From Denitromonas iodatirespirans (GTDB lineage Bacteria > Pseudomonadota > Gammaproteobacteria > Burkholderiales > Rhodocyclaceae), in the NCBI RefSeq assembly GCF_018524365.1, contig NZ_JAEKFT010000022.1:23309-87308 (forward strand): a stretch of DNA of 64,000 bases. The letters are read 5' to 3'. The notes beneath the pieces were generated by a model, which was given only the letters and a program-made list of their open reading frames with translations, had not been told where the DNA came from and did no database searches. The first letter of the stretch is position 1, and each line of letters begins with the position of its first letter. Shown here piece after piece: positions 55,060 through 64,000 of the stretch. Position numbers and translations under genes: made by a program.

Positions 55060-55749
55060 ATGAGCATCAACAACCTGGGCATCGTCAAACGCAACATCGA
55101 GCGCACCGACCCCGCCGTGGTCGCGCGCCTGTCGCAGTTCGGCGTGGCCACCATTCACGAAGCCTTCGGCCGAGCCGGCCTGATGAAGCCCACCATCCGC
55201 CCGATCTACGCCGGCGCCTACCTGTGCGGCACCGCCGTCACCGTGCTGCTGCAGCCCGGCGACAACTGGATGCTGCATGTGGCGGCCGAGCAGATCCAGC
55301 CCGGCGACGTGGTGGTGGCCGGCTGCACCGCCGACAGCACCGACGGCTTCTTCGGCGATCTGCTGGCCACTTCCTATAAGGCGCGCGGCGCCAAGGGGCT
55401 GGTCATCGACGGCGGCGTGCGCGACGTGAAGGACCTGACCGCCATGGGCTTTCCGGTGTTCAGCCGCGCCATCCATGCCAAGGGCTGCACCCGCGCCACG
55501 CTCGGCTCGGTGAACGTGCCGGTGGTGTGCGCGGGTGCGCTGGTCCATCCGGGCGACGTGGTGGTGGCCGATGACGACGGCGTGGTGGTGGTGCCGCGCG
55601 AAGTCGCCGCCCAGGTGGCCGAGGCCGCCGCCGCGCGCGAGGCCAACGAGACCGCCAAGCGCGAGCGCTTCGCCGCCGGCGAGCTGGGGCTCGACATGTA
55701 TTCGCTGCGCGAACCGTTGGCCAAGGCCGGCCTCAAGTACATCGATTAA
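55060..55749 (+). CDS. ligK: 4-carboxy-4-hydroxy-2-oxoadipate (HMG/CHA) aldolase
   Basis: A 229-residue RraA-like class II aldolase that splits CHA into pyruvate and oxaloacetate. The family motif G-x20-R-D-x2-D appears as [10 protein letters not shown], together with [19 protein letters not shown] and the C-terminal signature GLKYID. Size equals LigK/PmdF. It lies 59 bases after ligJ, with GGAG before the ATG. It performs the last step of the protocatechuate 4,5 pathway. Confidence 0.93.
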   Translation: MSINNLGIVKRNIERTDPAVVARLSQFGVATIHEAFGRAGLMKPTIRPIYAGAYLCGTAVTVLLQPGDNWMLHVAAEQIQPGDVVVAGCTADSTDGFFGDLLATSYKARGAKGLVIDGGVRDVKDLTAMGFPVFSRAIHAKGCTRATLGSVNVPVVCAGALVHPGDVVVADDDGVVVVPREVAAQVAEAAAAREANETAKRERFAAGELGLDMYSLREPLAKAGLKYID

Positions 55750-55820
55750 GCCGGTGATTGGTGATTGGCAATGGGTGATGGCCATGCCGGTTTGCAGCGG
55801 CCATCCATTCAGGATGAAGC

Positions 55821-56765
55821 ATGTCCCTAACCCCTGATCCCTCGGACTGGCAGGTCGCCCTTGTCGGCTACGGCGAGGTCGGCCGCATCCTGGCCGAAGA
55901 TTTGCGCGCCCGCGGCGTGTCGGTGTTCGCCTACGATCTCAAGCTGGCGGATGCGGCCAGTGCGCCCCCCTTGCGTGCCCATGCCGAAAGCCACGGCGTG
56001 CGCCTGGCCACGGACCATGCGCACGCGGTCGCTCGGGCCGATCTGGTGATCTGCGCGGTGACCGCCCGTCAGACGGAGGCGGCGGCGAGCGCCTGCGCGG
56101 CGGCCCTGCGCACCGACGCCTTCTTTCTCGACCTCAACTCCGCCTCGCCGGGCGCCAAGCAACGCGCGGCGGCGATGGTCGATGCCGCCGGTGGGCGGTA
56201 TGTCGAGGGCGCGGTGATGACCAGCGTGCCGCCGTATCGCAGCCGGGTGCCGATGCTGCTGGGCGGGACGTCGGCCGCGGCCTTGTGCCCGGGGCTCAAT
56301 GTGCTCGGCTTCGCGGCCACGGTGGCGAGCGATCGGCTCGGCGTCGCCTCGGCCACCAAGATGTGCCGCAGCATCATGATCAAGGGCCTGGAGGCGATGG
56401 TGATCGAAAGCTTCACCGCTGCCCGGGCCTACGGCGTCGAGGCGGCGGTGATCGCCTCGCTGCATGAAACCTTTCCCGGCATCGACTGGGAGAGCCAGGC
56501 GAGTTACTTCTTCGGCCGTGTCATCGCGCATGGCCGGCGGCGCAGCGAGGAGATGTTCGAGGTGGCGGCGACAGTGCGTGAGGCGGGGCTCGACCCGTTC
56601 TCCGCCTGGGGCACGGCCGAACGCCAGGCATGGATGGCCGACCTGGCGGCGGCAGGCGTGTTCGGCGAGCGCACGGACCCCGCCTTCTCCCGCAGCAGAG
56701 ACTGGCGGCTGGAGGCCGACCGCATCCTCGCCGCACGATCTACCGGAGCCCAGGAAACCCCATGA
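55821..56765 (+). CDS. 6-phosphogluconate-dehydrogenase-like NAD-binding protein with DUF1932
   Basis: A 314-residue protein. An N-terminal Rossmann domain (VALVGYGEVGRILAEDLRARGVSVFAYDL) is followed by LDLNSASPGAKQRAAAMVDAAGGRYVEGAVMTSV and a C-terminal helical DUF1932 domain (KMCRSIMIKGLEAMVIESFTAARAYGVE) containing the Lys typical of beta-hydroxyacid dehydrogenases. It overlaps ligI by 4 bases (ATGA at 56762-56765), so it is an integral operon member. It probably oxidises or reduces a hydroxy/keto acid of the pathway. The exact reaction is unknown. Confidence 0.8.
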   Translation: MSLTPDPSDWQVALVGYGEVGRILAEDLRARGVSVFAYDLKLADAASAPPLRAHAESHGVRLATDHAHAVARADLVICAVTARQTEAAASACAAALRTDAFFLDLNSASPGAKQRAAAMVDAAGGRYVEGAVMTSVPPYRSRVPMLLGGTSAAALCPGLNVLGFAATVASDRLGVASATKMCRSIMIKGLEAMVIESFTAARAYGVEAAVIASLHETFPGIDWESQASYFFGRVIAHGRRRSEEMFEVAATVREAGLDPFSAWGTAERQAWMADLAAAGVFGERTDPAFSRSRDWRLEADRILAARSTGAQETP

Positions 56766-57694
56766 CGATTGCACTGCCCGACACCTTCGAGAAAACGCCC
56801 GGCTGGCTGGACTGGTATGCCGGTCCGAGCAAACCGCGCTTCGTGCTGCCCGCCGGGGCGGTGGATGCCCACTGCCATGTGTTCGGCCCAGGGGCGGAAT
56901 TCCCCTACGCCCCGGAGCGCAAGTACACCCCCTGCGATGCGAGCAAGGCGCAGCTGTTCGCTCTGCGCGACCACCTCGGCTTTGCCCGCAACGTAGTCGT
57001 GCAGGCCACCTGCCATGGCGCCGACAACCGTGCCATGATGGATGCCTGCCTCGCCTCGGGTGGCAAGGCGCGCGGCGTGGCCACGGTGCGCCGCTCGGTG
57101 AGCGACGAGCAACTACAGCAGATGCACGCGGCCGGCGTGCGCGGCGTGCGCTTCAACTTCGTCAAGCGGCTGGTGGACTTCACCCCCAAGGACGAGTTGA
57201 TGGAGATCGCTGCGCGCATCGCCACGCTCGGTTGGCATGTGGTGATCTACTTCGAGGCGCAGGATCTGCCCGAACTGTGGGACTTCTTCACCACCTTGCG
57301 GACCACCGTGGTGGTGGACCACATGGGGCGCCCGGACGTGAGCAAACCGGTGGATGGCCCGGAGTTTGAGTTGTTCCTCCGCTTCATGCGCGAGCACCCG
57401 AACGTGTGGAGCAAGGTGAGCTGCCCCGAGCGCCTGTCCGTGACCGGCCCCAAGGCGCTGGTCGGCGAGCAGGCTGCCTATCGTGATGTGGTTCCCTTCG
57501 CGCGCCGCGTGGTGGAAAGCTTCCCCGATCGCGTTCTGTGGGGCACCGACTGGCCGCACCCGAACCTGAAGGACCACATGCCCGACGACGGCCTGCTGGT
57601 CGATTTCATTCCCCACATCGCACCCTCCGCCGAATTGCAGCGCAAACTGCTGGTGGACAATCCGATGCGGTTGTATTGGCCCGAAGAGCGCTGA
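56762..57694 (+). CDS. ligI: 2-pyrone-4,6-dicarboxylate hydrolase
   Basis: A 310-residue amidohydrolase-family lactonase. It opens 2-pyrone-4,6-dicarboxylate to oxalomesaconate. Active-site segments are AVDAHCHVFGPGAEFPYAPERKYTPCDA, GVRFNFVKRLVDF, VVVDHMGRPDVSKP and LWGTDWPHPNLKDHMPDDG, with the catalytic Asp in GTDWPHPN. It sits between the DUF1932 gene (overlapping) and ligA. Confidence 0.93.
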   Translation: MTIALPDTFEKTPGWLDWYAGPSKPRFVLPAGAVDAHCHVFGPGAEFPYAPERKYTPCDASKAQLFALRDHLGFARNVVVQATCHGADNRAMMDACLASGGKARGVATVRRSVSDEQLQQMHAAGVRGVRFNFVKRLVDFTPKDELMEIAARIATLGWHVVIYFEAQDLPELWDFFTTLRTTVVVDHMGRPDVSKPVDGPEFELFLRFMREHPNVWSKVSCPERLSVTGPKALVGEQAAYRDVVPFARRVVESFPDRVLWGTDWPHPNLKDHMPDDGLLVDFIPHIAPSAELQRKLLVDNPMRLYWPEER

Positions 57695-57719
57695 GCGCGA
57701 CCGAGGAGAGACACCGAAA

Positions 57720-58166
57720 ATGGCACTCGACAAACCCTACAAGGACGTTCCCGGCACGATCATTTTCGATGCCGAGCAGTCCCGCAAAGGCTACTGGCTC
57801 AACCAGTTCTGCATGTCGCTGATGAAGGCCGAGAACCGCGCGCGCTTCAAGGCCGACGAGCGCGCCTATCTGGACGAATGGCCGATGACCGAGGAGCAGA
57901 AGTTGGCGGTGCTGGCGCGCGACTTGAACTGGTGCATGCGCACCGGCGGCAACATCTACTTCCTGGCCAAGATCGGCGCCACCGACGGCAGGAGCTTCCA
58001 GCAGATGGCGGGCTCCATGACCGGCATGACCGAAGAGGAATACCGCGACATGATGGTCAAGGGCGGCCGTTCGGCCGAAGGCAACCGCTACCTGGGCGAA
58101 CAGGGCGACGCCCAACCCGACCGCCAGCCCCAGGGGCAGGGCGGTCGCGACAAGGAGAAGAAATGA
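57720..58166 (+). CDS. ligA: Protocatechuate 4,5-dioxygenase alpha subunit
   Basis: A 148-residue small subunit of the ring-cleaving extradiol dioxygenase. It has the LigA helical core SRKGYWLNQFCMSLMKAENRARF, ARDLNWCMRTGGNIYFLAKIGATDG and GSMTGMTEEEYRDMM, and a charged tail (RQPQGQGGRDKEKK). It closes the LigB active site. GAGGAGAGAC precedes the ATG. A paralogue without a LigB neighbour lies at 14655. Confidence 0.94.
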   Translation: MALDKPYKDVPGTIIFDAEQSRKGYWLNQFCMSLMKAENRARFKADERAYLDEWPMTEEQKLAVLARDLNWCMRTGGNIYFLAKIGATDGRSFQQMAGSMTGMTEEEYRDMMVKGGRSAEGNRYLGEQGDAQPDRQPQGQGGRDKEKK

Positions 58167-59102
<936 letters not shown>

Positions 59103-59112
59103 GATGAAAACC

Positions 59113-59188
59113 GTAGCCCGGATGCAGGCCGCAGGCCGGAATCCGGGAGCCGCCGTTCCCGGATTCCGCTGCGCTGCATCCGGGCTAC
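59113..59188. repeat. Palindromic intergenic repeat, type B
   Basis: GTAGCCCGGATGCAG (59113-59127) and CTGCATCCGGGCTAC (59174-59188) are perfect 15-base arms; an inner stem GGAATCCGGGA/TCCCGGATTCC lies between. It occupies the ligB-ligC gap. This is a common REP-like repeat pattern in proteobacteria. Confidence 0.75.
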
Positions 59189-59209
59189 GACCGAGATTGG
59201 AGAAGACAA

Positions 59210-60166
59210 ATGAGCAACACCATCAAAGTCGCGCTGGCCGGTGCCGGCGCCTTCGGCATCAAGCACCTGGACGGCATCAAGAACATCGATGGCGTCGAGG
59301 TGGTTTCGCTGATCAGCCGGGATATCGACAAGACCCGCGCGGTGGCCGACAAGTACGGCATCGCCCATGCCACCACCGAACTCGACGAGGCGCTGGCGCT
59401 GCCCGAGGTGGATGCGGTGATCCTGTGCACCCCGACCCAGATGCATGCCGCCCAGGCCATTGCCTGCCTGAAGGCCGGGAAGCATGTGCAGGTCGAGATC
59501 CCGCTGTGCGACATGCTCGCTTCCGGCGAAGAAGTGCTGCGCGTGCAGCAGGAGAGCGGCAAGGTTGCCATGTGCGGCCACACCCGCCGCTTCAATCCCA
59601 GCCACCAGTTCGTGCACAAGAAGATCGTGGCCGGCGAGTTCAACATCCAGCAGATGGATGTGCAGACCTACTTCTTCCGCCGCACCAACATGAACGCGCT
59701 CGGCGAGCCGCGCAGCTGGACCGACCACCTGCTGTGGCACCATGCCGCGCACACCGTCGACCTGTTCGCCTACCAGGCCGGCAGCCCCATCGTGAAGGCC
59801 AACGCCATCCAGGGGCCGATCCACCCGACGCTGGGCATCGCCATGGACATGTCGATCCAGCTCAAGGCCGCCAACGGTGCGATCTGCACGCTGTCGCTGA
59901 GCTTCAACAACGAGGGGCCGCTGGGCACCTTCTTCCGCTACATCGGCGACAGCGCCACCTATATCGCCCGCTACGATGATCTGTTCAACGGCAAGGAAGA
60001 GCAGATCGACGTGAGCAAGGTGGACGTCTCCATGAACGGCATCGAGCTGCAGGACCGCGAGTTCTTCGCCGCCATCCGCGAAGGGCGCGAGCCCAATTCG
60101 AGCGTGGCCAGCGTGCTGCCGTGCTACCGGGTGCTGCATGAACTCGAGCAGCAGCTGAAGGACTGA
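59210..60166 (+). CDS. ligC: 4-carboxy-2-hydroxymuconate-6-semialdehyde dehydrogenase
   Basis: A 318-residue Gfo/Idh/MocA-family dehydrogenase. N-terminal Rossmann fold VALAGAGAFGIKHLDGIKNIDGVEVVSLISRD, then ILCTPTQMHAAQAIACLKAGKHVQVEIPLCD with the conserved Glu (EIP) and WHHAAHTVDLFAYQ in the substrate domain. It oxidises the (hemiacetal of) CHMS to 2-pyrone-4,6-dicarboxylate with NAD(P). GGAGAAG lies before the ATG; a terminator follows the gene. Confidence 0.93.
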   Translation: MSNTIKVALAGAGAFGIKHLDGIKNIDGVEVVSLISRDIDKTRAVADKYGIAHATTELDEALALPEVDAVILCTPTQMHAAQAIACLKAGKHVQVEIPLCDMLASGEEVLRVQQESGKVAMCGHTRRFNPSHQFVHKKIVAGEFNIQQMDVQTYFFRRTNMNALGEPRSWTDHLLWHHAAHTVDLFAYQAGSPIVKANAIQGPIHPTLGIAMDMSIQLKAANGAICTLSLSFNNEGPLGTFFRYIGDSATYIARYDDLFNGKEEQIDVSKVDVSMNGIELQDREFFAAIREGREPNSSVASVLPCYRVLHELEQQLKD

Positions 60167-60186
60167 TCCGGTATCTTGAATCACCC

Positions 60187-60216
60187 CGGCGCCATGCCCA
60201 CGGCTGGCGCCGTTTT
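60187..60216 (+). terminator. Intrinsic terminator of the lig operon
   Basis: CGGCGCCA (60187-60194) and TGGCGCCG (60205-60212) form a perfect stem followed by TTTT, 20 bases after the ligC stop. Confidence 0.7.
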
Positions 60217-60231
60217 CATTTCGGGAGCCGC

Positions 60232-60284
60232 GTAGGGCGGGTTTCAACCCGCCATCAACGGCCCCGGTGGGTTGAAACCCGCCC
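60232..60284. repeat. Palindromic intergenic repeat, type A
   Basis: GGGCGGGTTTCAACCC (60235-60250) pairs perfectly with GGGTTGAAACCCGCCC (60269-60284); the element begins GTAGGGCGGG as at 24452 and 38706. It lies just beyond the lig terminator. Confidence 0.7.
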
Positions 60285-60347
60285 GACAGAGAGCCCCTCG
60301 ACCCCGCTTTCCCCCGGCGGGGCCGACACCCTACAAGGAGCCCTTCC

Positions 60348-61340
<993 letters not shown>

Positions 61341-61346
61341 CGGCGG

Positions 61347-61892
61347 TCAGACGTAGCCGGGCAGGTTCTTGAGATGGCGGATGTGCAGCGACAGGCCGAG
61401 GGCCGCCATCTCGTTGCTCTCGCGCTGGAGGACATGCATCGCCAGCGGGAGGAACTGGTCCTCTTCGAGTTTGGCATGCGCCTGGTAGCCCGCCACCAGT
61501 CGCCCGACCGCGGCCGCGTCGAGCGGCACCGCGGCACCCTTGGCAATCTGCTTGAGGGGTGAGCGCAGGGCCAGCCACTGCTTTTCCAGATTGCGATGCT
61601 CCTCGGTGAGCTGCCGGACGAGGGCGTTTGCTTGGTCCGCTTCGCTGCCGGCCTCGGCCACACGCAGCACGGCGGGGAACAGATCCTGTTCTTCGTCGGT
61701 ATGGTGGTTTTCCAGGACGTCATCGAAGAACGCGAGCAAGGCGGACGCCATGCGGCGGGTTTCGATCGCCGCCTCGGCGCGCGCAGGCAAAGATGCCAGC
61801 GCCTCGAGCTGCGTCACGATGCCCTGATGACAGTTGCTGAACATGCCGACCGGCGTGTCGGAGGCGTTCTGCCGGTGATCGTCGTGGCTCAT
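61347..61892 (-). CDS. Hemerythrin-domain protein
   Basis: A 181-residue hemerythrin HHE-type protein. Iron-ligand candidates are NCHQGI, ENHHTDEEQDLFP, EEHRNLEKQW, AKLEEDQFLPLAMHVL. Such proteins bind di-iron and sense or buffer O2/NO or protect iron centres. It overlaps the MFS gene stop by 4 bases (ATGA at 61889-61892), so the two are co-translated. It converges on the aldo/keto reductase with only 6 bases between stops. Confidence 0.85.
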   Translation of the reverse strand: MSHDDHRQNASDTPVGMFSNCHQGIVTQLEALASLPARAEAAIETRRMASALLAFFDDVLENHHTDEEQDLFPAVLRVAEAGSEADQANALVRQLTEEHRNLEKQWLALRSPLKQIAKGAAVPLDAAAVGRLVAGYQAHAKLEEDQFLPLAMHVLQRESNEMAALGLSLHIRHLKNLPGYV

Positions 61893-63130
61893 GGGGACTC
61901 CTCGGTGGTTGAAGGGCTGTGGTCGGCGGGAACGCCGCGGAGGGGGCCGGTCGGTGCGCGCGTTGCCGGCAGGCGCAACCAGGCGGCGGTGGCAACCAAC
62001 ATCGAGCATACCGCCATGCCGCGGGTCAGCGGCAACACCGAGCCGTCCATCTGGGTGGCGAGCCAGCCGCCGGCTGCGAAGGCGGCCAGCATCATCACGA
62101 ATCCGCTGAGCGCCGAGGCGACGCCCGCGCTGCGTGGGAAGGGGGCGACAGCGCCGCTCTGGCTGCACGGCTGGTTCAGACCATGGGCCACCGCATAGAG
62201 GCAGATCGGCACCATCAAGCCGGCGACCGAGGTCACGCCCAGCTCGCCCAGCGCCGCCAGCCCGAGCCCCCCGGTGAGCGATACGCCGCCGGCGATCGCG
62301 ACCGTCGTCTCCACCGAACGGCGCCGCAGCAGACGCCGGCACAGCAGGGTGCCGGTGATGTAGGCGAGCGAATTCAGCAGCAACAGCAGGCCGTAGGCCG
62401 GACGGCTGAGGCCGAGCACCTGCATGAAGATGAACGAGGAGGCGGCCAGCAGCACGAACAACCCGGCAAAGCTGGCAGCGCCCAGTAGAGAGAACCGCCA
62501 GAAGACGGGGTGGGCGAGGATGCCGCGCCAGGTGCTCAGCAGGCGGCGCGGGGCCAGGGCCAAGGGGTCGCGCTCGGTCAGGCTCTCGTCGAAGCCGCGC
62601 CAGACCGCCCACCAGGTGGCCGCGCCGAACACGGCGGTGGTCCCCAGCGCGGCGCGCCAGCCAAAGCCTTCGACGATCAGGGCGCCGAGCGGTGCGCTCA
62701 GGCAAGCCAGCACCCCCAGGCCCGACAAGGCCTGGCTCAGTGTCCGGGCGCCGGCGACCGGTTCATACAGGTCGCGGACGATCGCTCGGGCACACATCAC
62801 CGAGGCACCCAGGGCAATCCCTTGAAGGATGCGGGCCAGGATCAGGACCGGCATCGACGGGGCGAGCGCACAGGCCACGGCGGCCAGCACATAGCCACCC
62901 AGCCCGACCAGCAGGACCGGGCGACGGCCGAAGCGGTCCGACACGGCGCCCCAGATCAGCTGCGATGCCCCGAAGGCCAGCAGCAAGGCCGACAGCGTCG
63001 TCTGCGTTTCGCCGACCGATACCGTGAAGGCGGTGGCGATCGCGGGCAAGGCGGGCAGGTACAAGTCGGTCGTGACCGGCTGGATACCGAGCAGCAGCGA
63101 CAGGATCAGGACGGCACGAAGTGGTGACAT
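61889..63130 (-). CDS. MFS multidrug exporter, Bcr/CflA type
   Basis: A 413-residue 12-span major facilitator. It begins LILSLLLGIQPVTTDLYLPALPAIATAF (typical of Bcr/CflA drug:proton antiporters with the DxYLPALP pattern), has motif A SDRFGRRPVLL, and RILQGIALGASVMCARAIVRDLY. It probably exports a drug or toxic aromatic. Expected location is the inner membrane. It is upstream of, and coupled to, the hemerythrin gene. Confidence 0.88.
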   Translation of the reverse strand: MSPLRAVLILSLLLGIQPVTTDLYLPALPAIATAFTVSVGETQTTLSALLLAFGASQLIWGAVSDRFGRRPVLLVGLGGYVLAAVACALAPSMPVLILARILQGIALGASVMCARAIVRDLYEPVAGARTLSQALSGLGVLACLSAPLGALIVEGFGWRAALGTTAVFGAATWWAVWRGFDESLTERDPLALAPRRLLSTWRGILAHPVFWRFSLLGAASFAGLFVLLAASSFIFMQVLGLSRPAYGLLLLLNSLAYITGTLLCRRLLRRRSVETTVAIAGGVSLTGGLGLAALGELGVTSVAGLMVPICLYAVAHGLNQPCSQSGAVAPFPRSAGVASALSGFVMMLAAFAAGGWLATQMDGSVLPLTRGMAVCSMLVATAAWLRLPATRAPTGPLRGVPADHSPSTTEESP

Positions 63131-63633
63131 GGGGGGCCGGAACGCCGGGCGTCAGAGAGGGAGAGACAGTATCTGCGTGTCCGCGGATCCCGCCCTATTG
63201 TCGATCCGGACTAGCTGTTATGCACCCGGCGCACCGGCGACGCGCGGGGATCGGCGCAGACCCTGGGGGTTGCCGCCGGAAGAGGGCTGTACCCGACGCT
63301 GCGCAGTGGGAATCTTTTCTGTATAGCAGGTTCGAGCTATCTCGATTGTCGATAGCTGATAGTCGCCGACTCGCCTATCTGGCCCCGGGCGACTCGGCAA
63401 GAATCTCCTCCATCGATTGGGTAAGGACTTGAGGCGACTCGCAAAAGGGCGAGTGATGCCGCCGGAGGCCGCGGACGTGAGCGACGCGAACGCGCATCAG
63501 CGGCGGCCGGAGGCTCAGGTCATCGTCTGCGGTAGCCGGCGCTGTCAGGTCGGATGGCCGCCATCCAGGCATCAACCGTGTTGGACCCGAGGCGCCGACA
63601 GGCCCTTTTTTCTGGTGTGAGAGGAGACTGATA
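63131..63633. other. 503-base divergent gap
   Basis: It lies between the MFS gene (minus) and the porin (plus). The open frames lack ribosome sites and family features. Apart from the dyad at 63335-63357 and GAGAGGAG before the porin I see no assignable element. Confidence 0.5.
63335..63357. promoter_or_regulatory. Inverted repeat in the MFS-porin gap
   Basis: AGCTATC (63335-63341) and GATAGCT (63351-63357) flank 9 bases. It may be an operator for the porin or MFS gene; no regulator can be named. Confidence 0.35.
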
Positions 63634-64000
63634 ATGAAAATGACAAACCCGCAGGAGCGTCAAGGGAGGCAGGCCGTGTCCGCCGCGCGCGCCACGCCAT
63701 GGCGCCTGAGCATGGTGGCAAGCGTTCTGGCGCTGGCCTTCGCCATCCCCGCCCAGGCCGCGTCCGATCTGGACGCCCTGAAGGCGGAGCTGCAAAAGCA
63801 GCGCGAGATGCTCGAACGCCAGCAGGCGGTCATCGACAAGCTGGAACAGAAACTGGCCAAGCAGGCCGACGCACCCGCGGCCAAGCCCGGCATGGTGGCG
63901 GCATTGACCCGTGGCGACAAGCCGGTGCTGACCATCTACGGCATCCTCGACGGTGGCGTCGAACACCTGACCAACATCGGTGCCGACAAGAAGAGCCTGA
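63634..64000 (+). CDS. Gram-negative porin, 5' part (cut by window end)
   Basis: The first 122 codons are visible. An N-terminal signal region (RLSMVASVLALAFAIPAQA-ASD) is followed by a coiled coil (LDALKAELQKQREMLERQQAVIDKLEQKLAKQ) and then the first barrel strand LTIYGILDGGVEHLTNIG, typical of betaproteobacterial general porins. The coiled coil before the barrel resembles OprB/Omp-alpha-type trimer anchors. GAGAGGAG precedes the ATG at 63634; a second in-frame ATG is at 63640. The rest lies outside the window. Confidence 0.8.
   Translation, partial: MKMTNPQERQGRQAVSAARATPWRLSMVASVLALAFAIPAQAASDLDALKAELQKQREMLERQQAVIDKLEQKLAKQADAPAAKPGMVAALTRGDKPVLTIYGILDGGVEHLTNIGADKKSL

Overview
This window is GC-rich, densely coded DNA from a Gram-negative bacterium. 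The organism is most likely a betaproteobacterium near Thauera/Azoarcus/Aromatoleum (Rhodocyclales). That placement rests on codon and GC style and on gene families such as glutamate/aspartate ABC transport with a DctB/DctD-like pair, DUF1302/DUF1329 pairs, PmdR-type lig operons and the local palindromic repeats; it is inference, not a database result. No rRNA, tRNA, insertion sequence or CRISPR was seen.

Region 1 (1-11.9 kb) is acidic amino acid use. It holds aspartate ammonia-lyase, a DctB/DctD (AauS/AauR-like) two-component system, and a gltIJKL-type ABC transporter whose operon continues into a chemoreceptor and a second GltI-like binding protein. A sigma-54 -24/-12 promoter with two TTCGG-type dyads lies in front of the transporter.

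Region 2 (12-23.2 kb) starts with a LysR regulator carrying two DNA-binding domains. Next come a small hydrolase / NTF2-like / orphan LigA cluster, a minus-strand operon (acetoacetyl-CoA-synthetase-type ligase, hydroxycinnamoyl-CoA hydratase-lyase, aldehyde dehydrogenase) and, divergent from it, a DUF1302 + DUF1329 pair. Two inverted LysR-box-like sites sit in the divergent region.

Region 3 (23.5-31.2 kb) is the ferulate operon: hydratase-lyase, vanillin dehydrogenase, feruloyl-CoA synthetase, secreted feruloyl esterase/tannase and an amidohydrolase, under a divergent MarR regulator.

Region 4 (31.3-45.6 kb) is a long minus-strand operon: aldehyde dehydrogenase, DUF1302 outer-membrane barrel, DUF1329, YCF48-like propeller, MMPL/RND transporter, then a small membrane protein, an esterase and two medium-chain dehydrogenases. 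A divergent XylR/DmpR-type sigma-54 activator lies upstream, with an almost perfect -24/-12 promoter facing the operon. This is the best candidate for an under-described system: a possible four-part trans-envelope transporter tied to aromatic/aldehyde metabolism.

Region 5 (45.7-61.3 kb) contains vanR-vanA-vanB (vanillate O-demethylase with operators), a chemoreceptor, a solute-binding protein, a LysR regulator and the protocatechuate 4,5-cleavage operon (ligJ, ligK, ligI, ligA, ligB, ligC and two unassigned genes). Together regions 3 and 5 encode feruloyl ester -> ferulate -> feruloyl-CoA -> vanillin -> vanillate -> protocatechuate -> pyruvate + oxaloacetate. The one step with no recognised gene is the 4-oxalomesaconate tautomerase.

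Region 6 (61.3-64 kb) has a hemerythrin-domain protein, a Bcr/CflA-type MFS exporter and the start of a porin cut by the window end.
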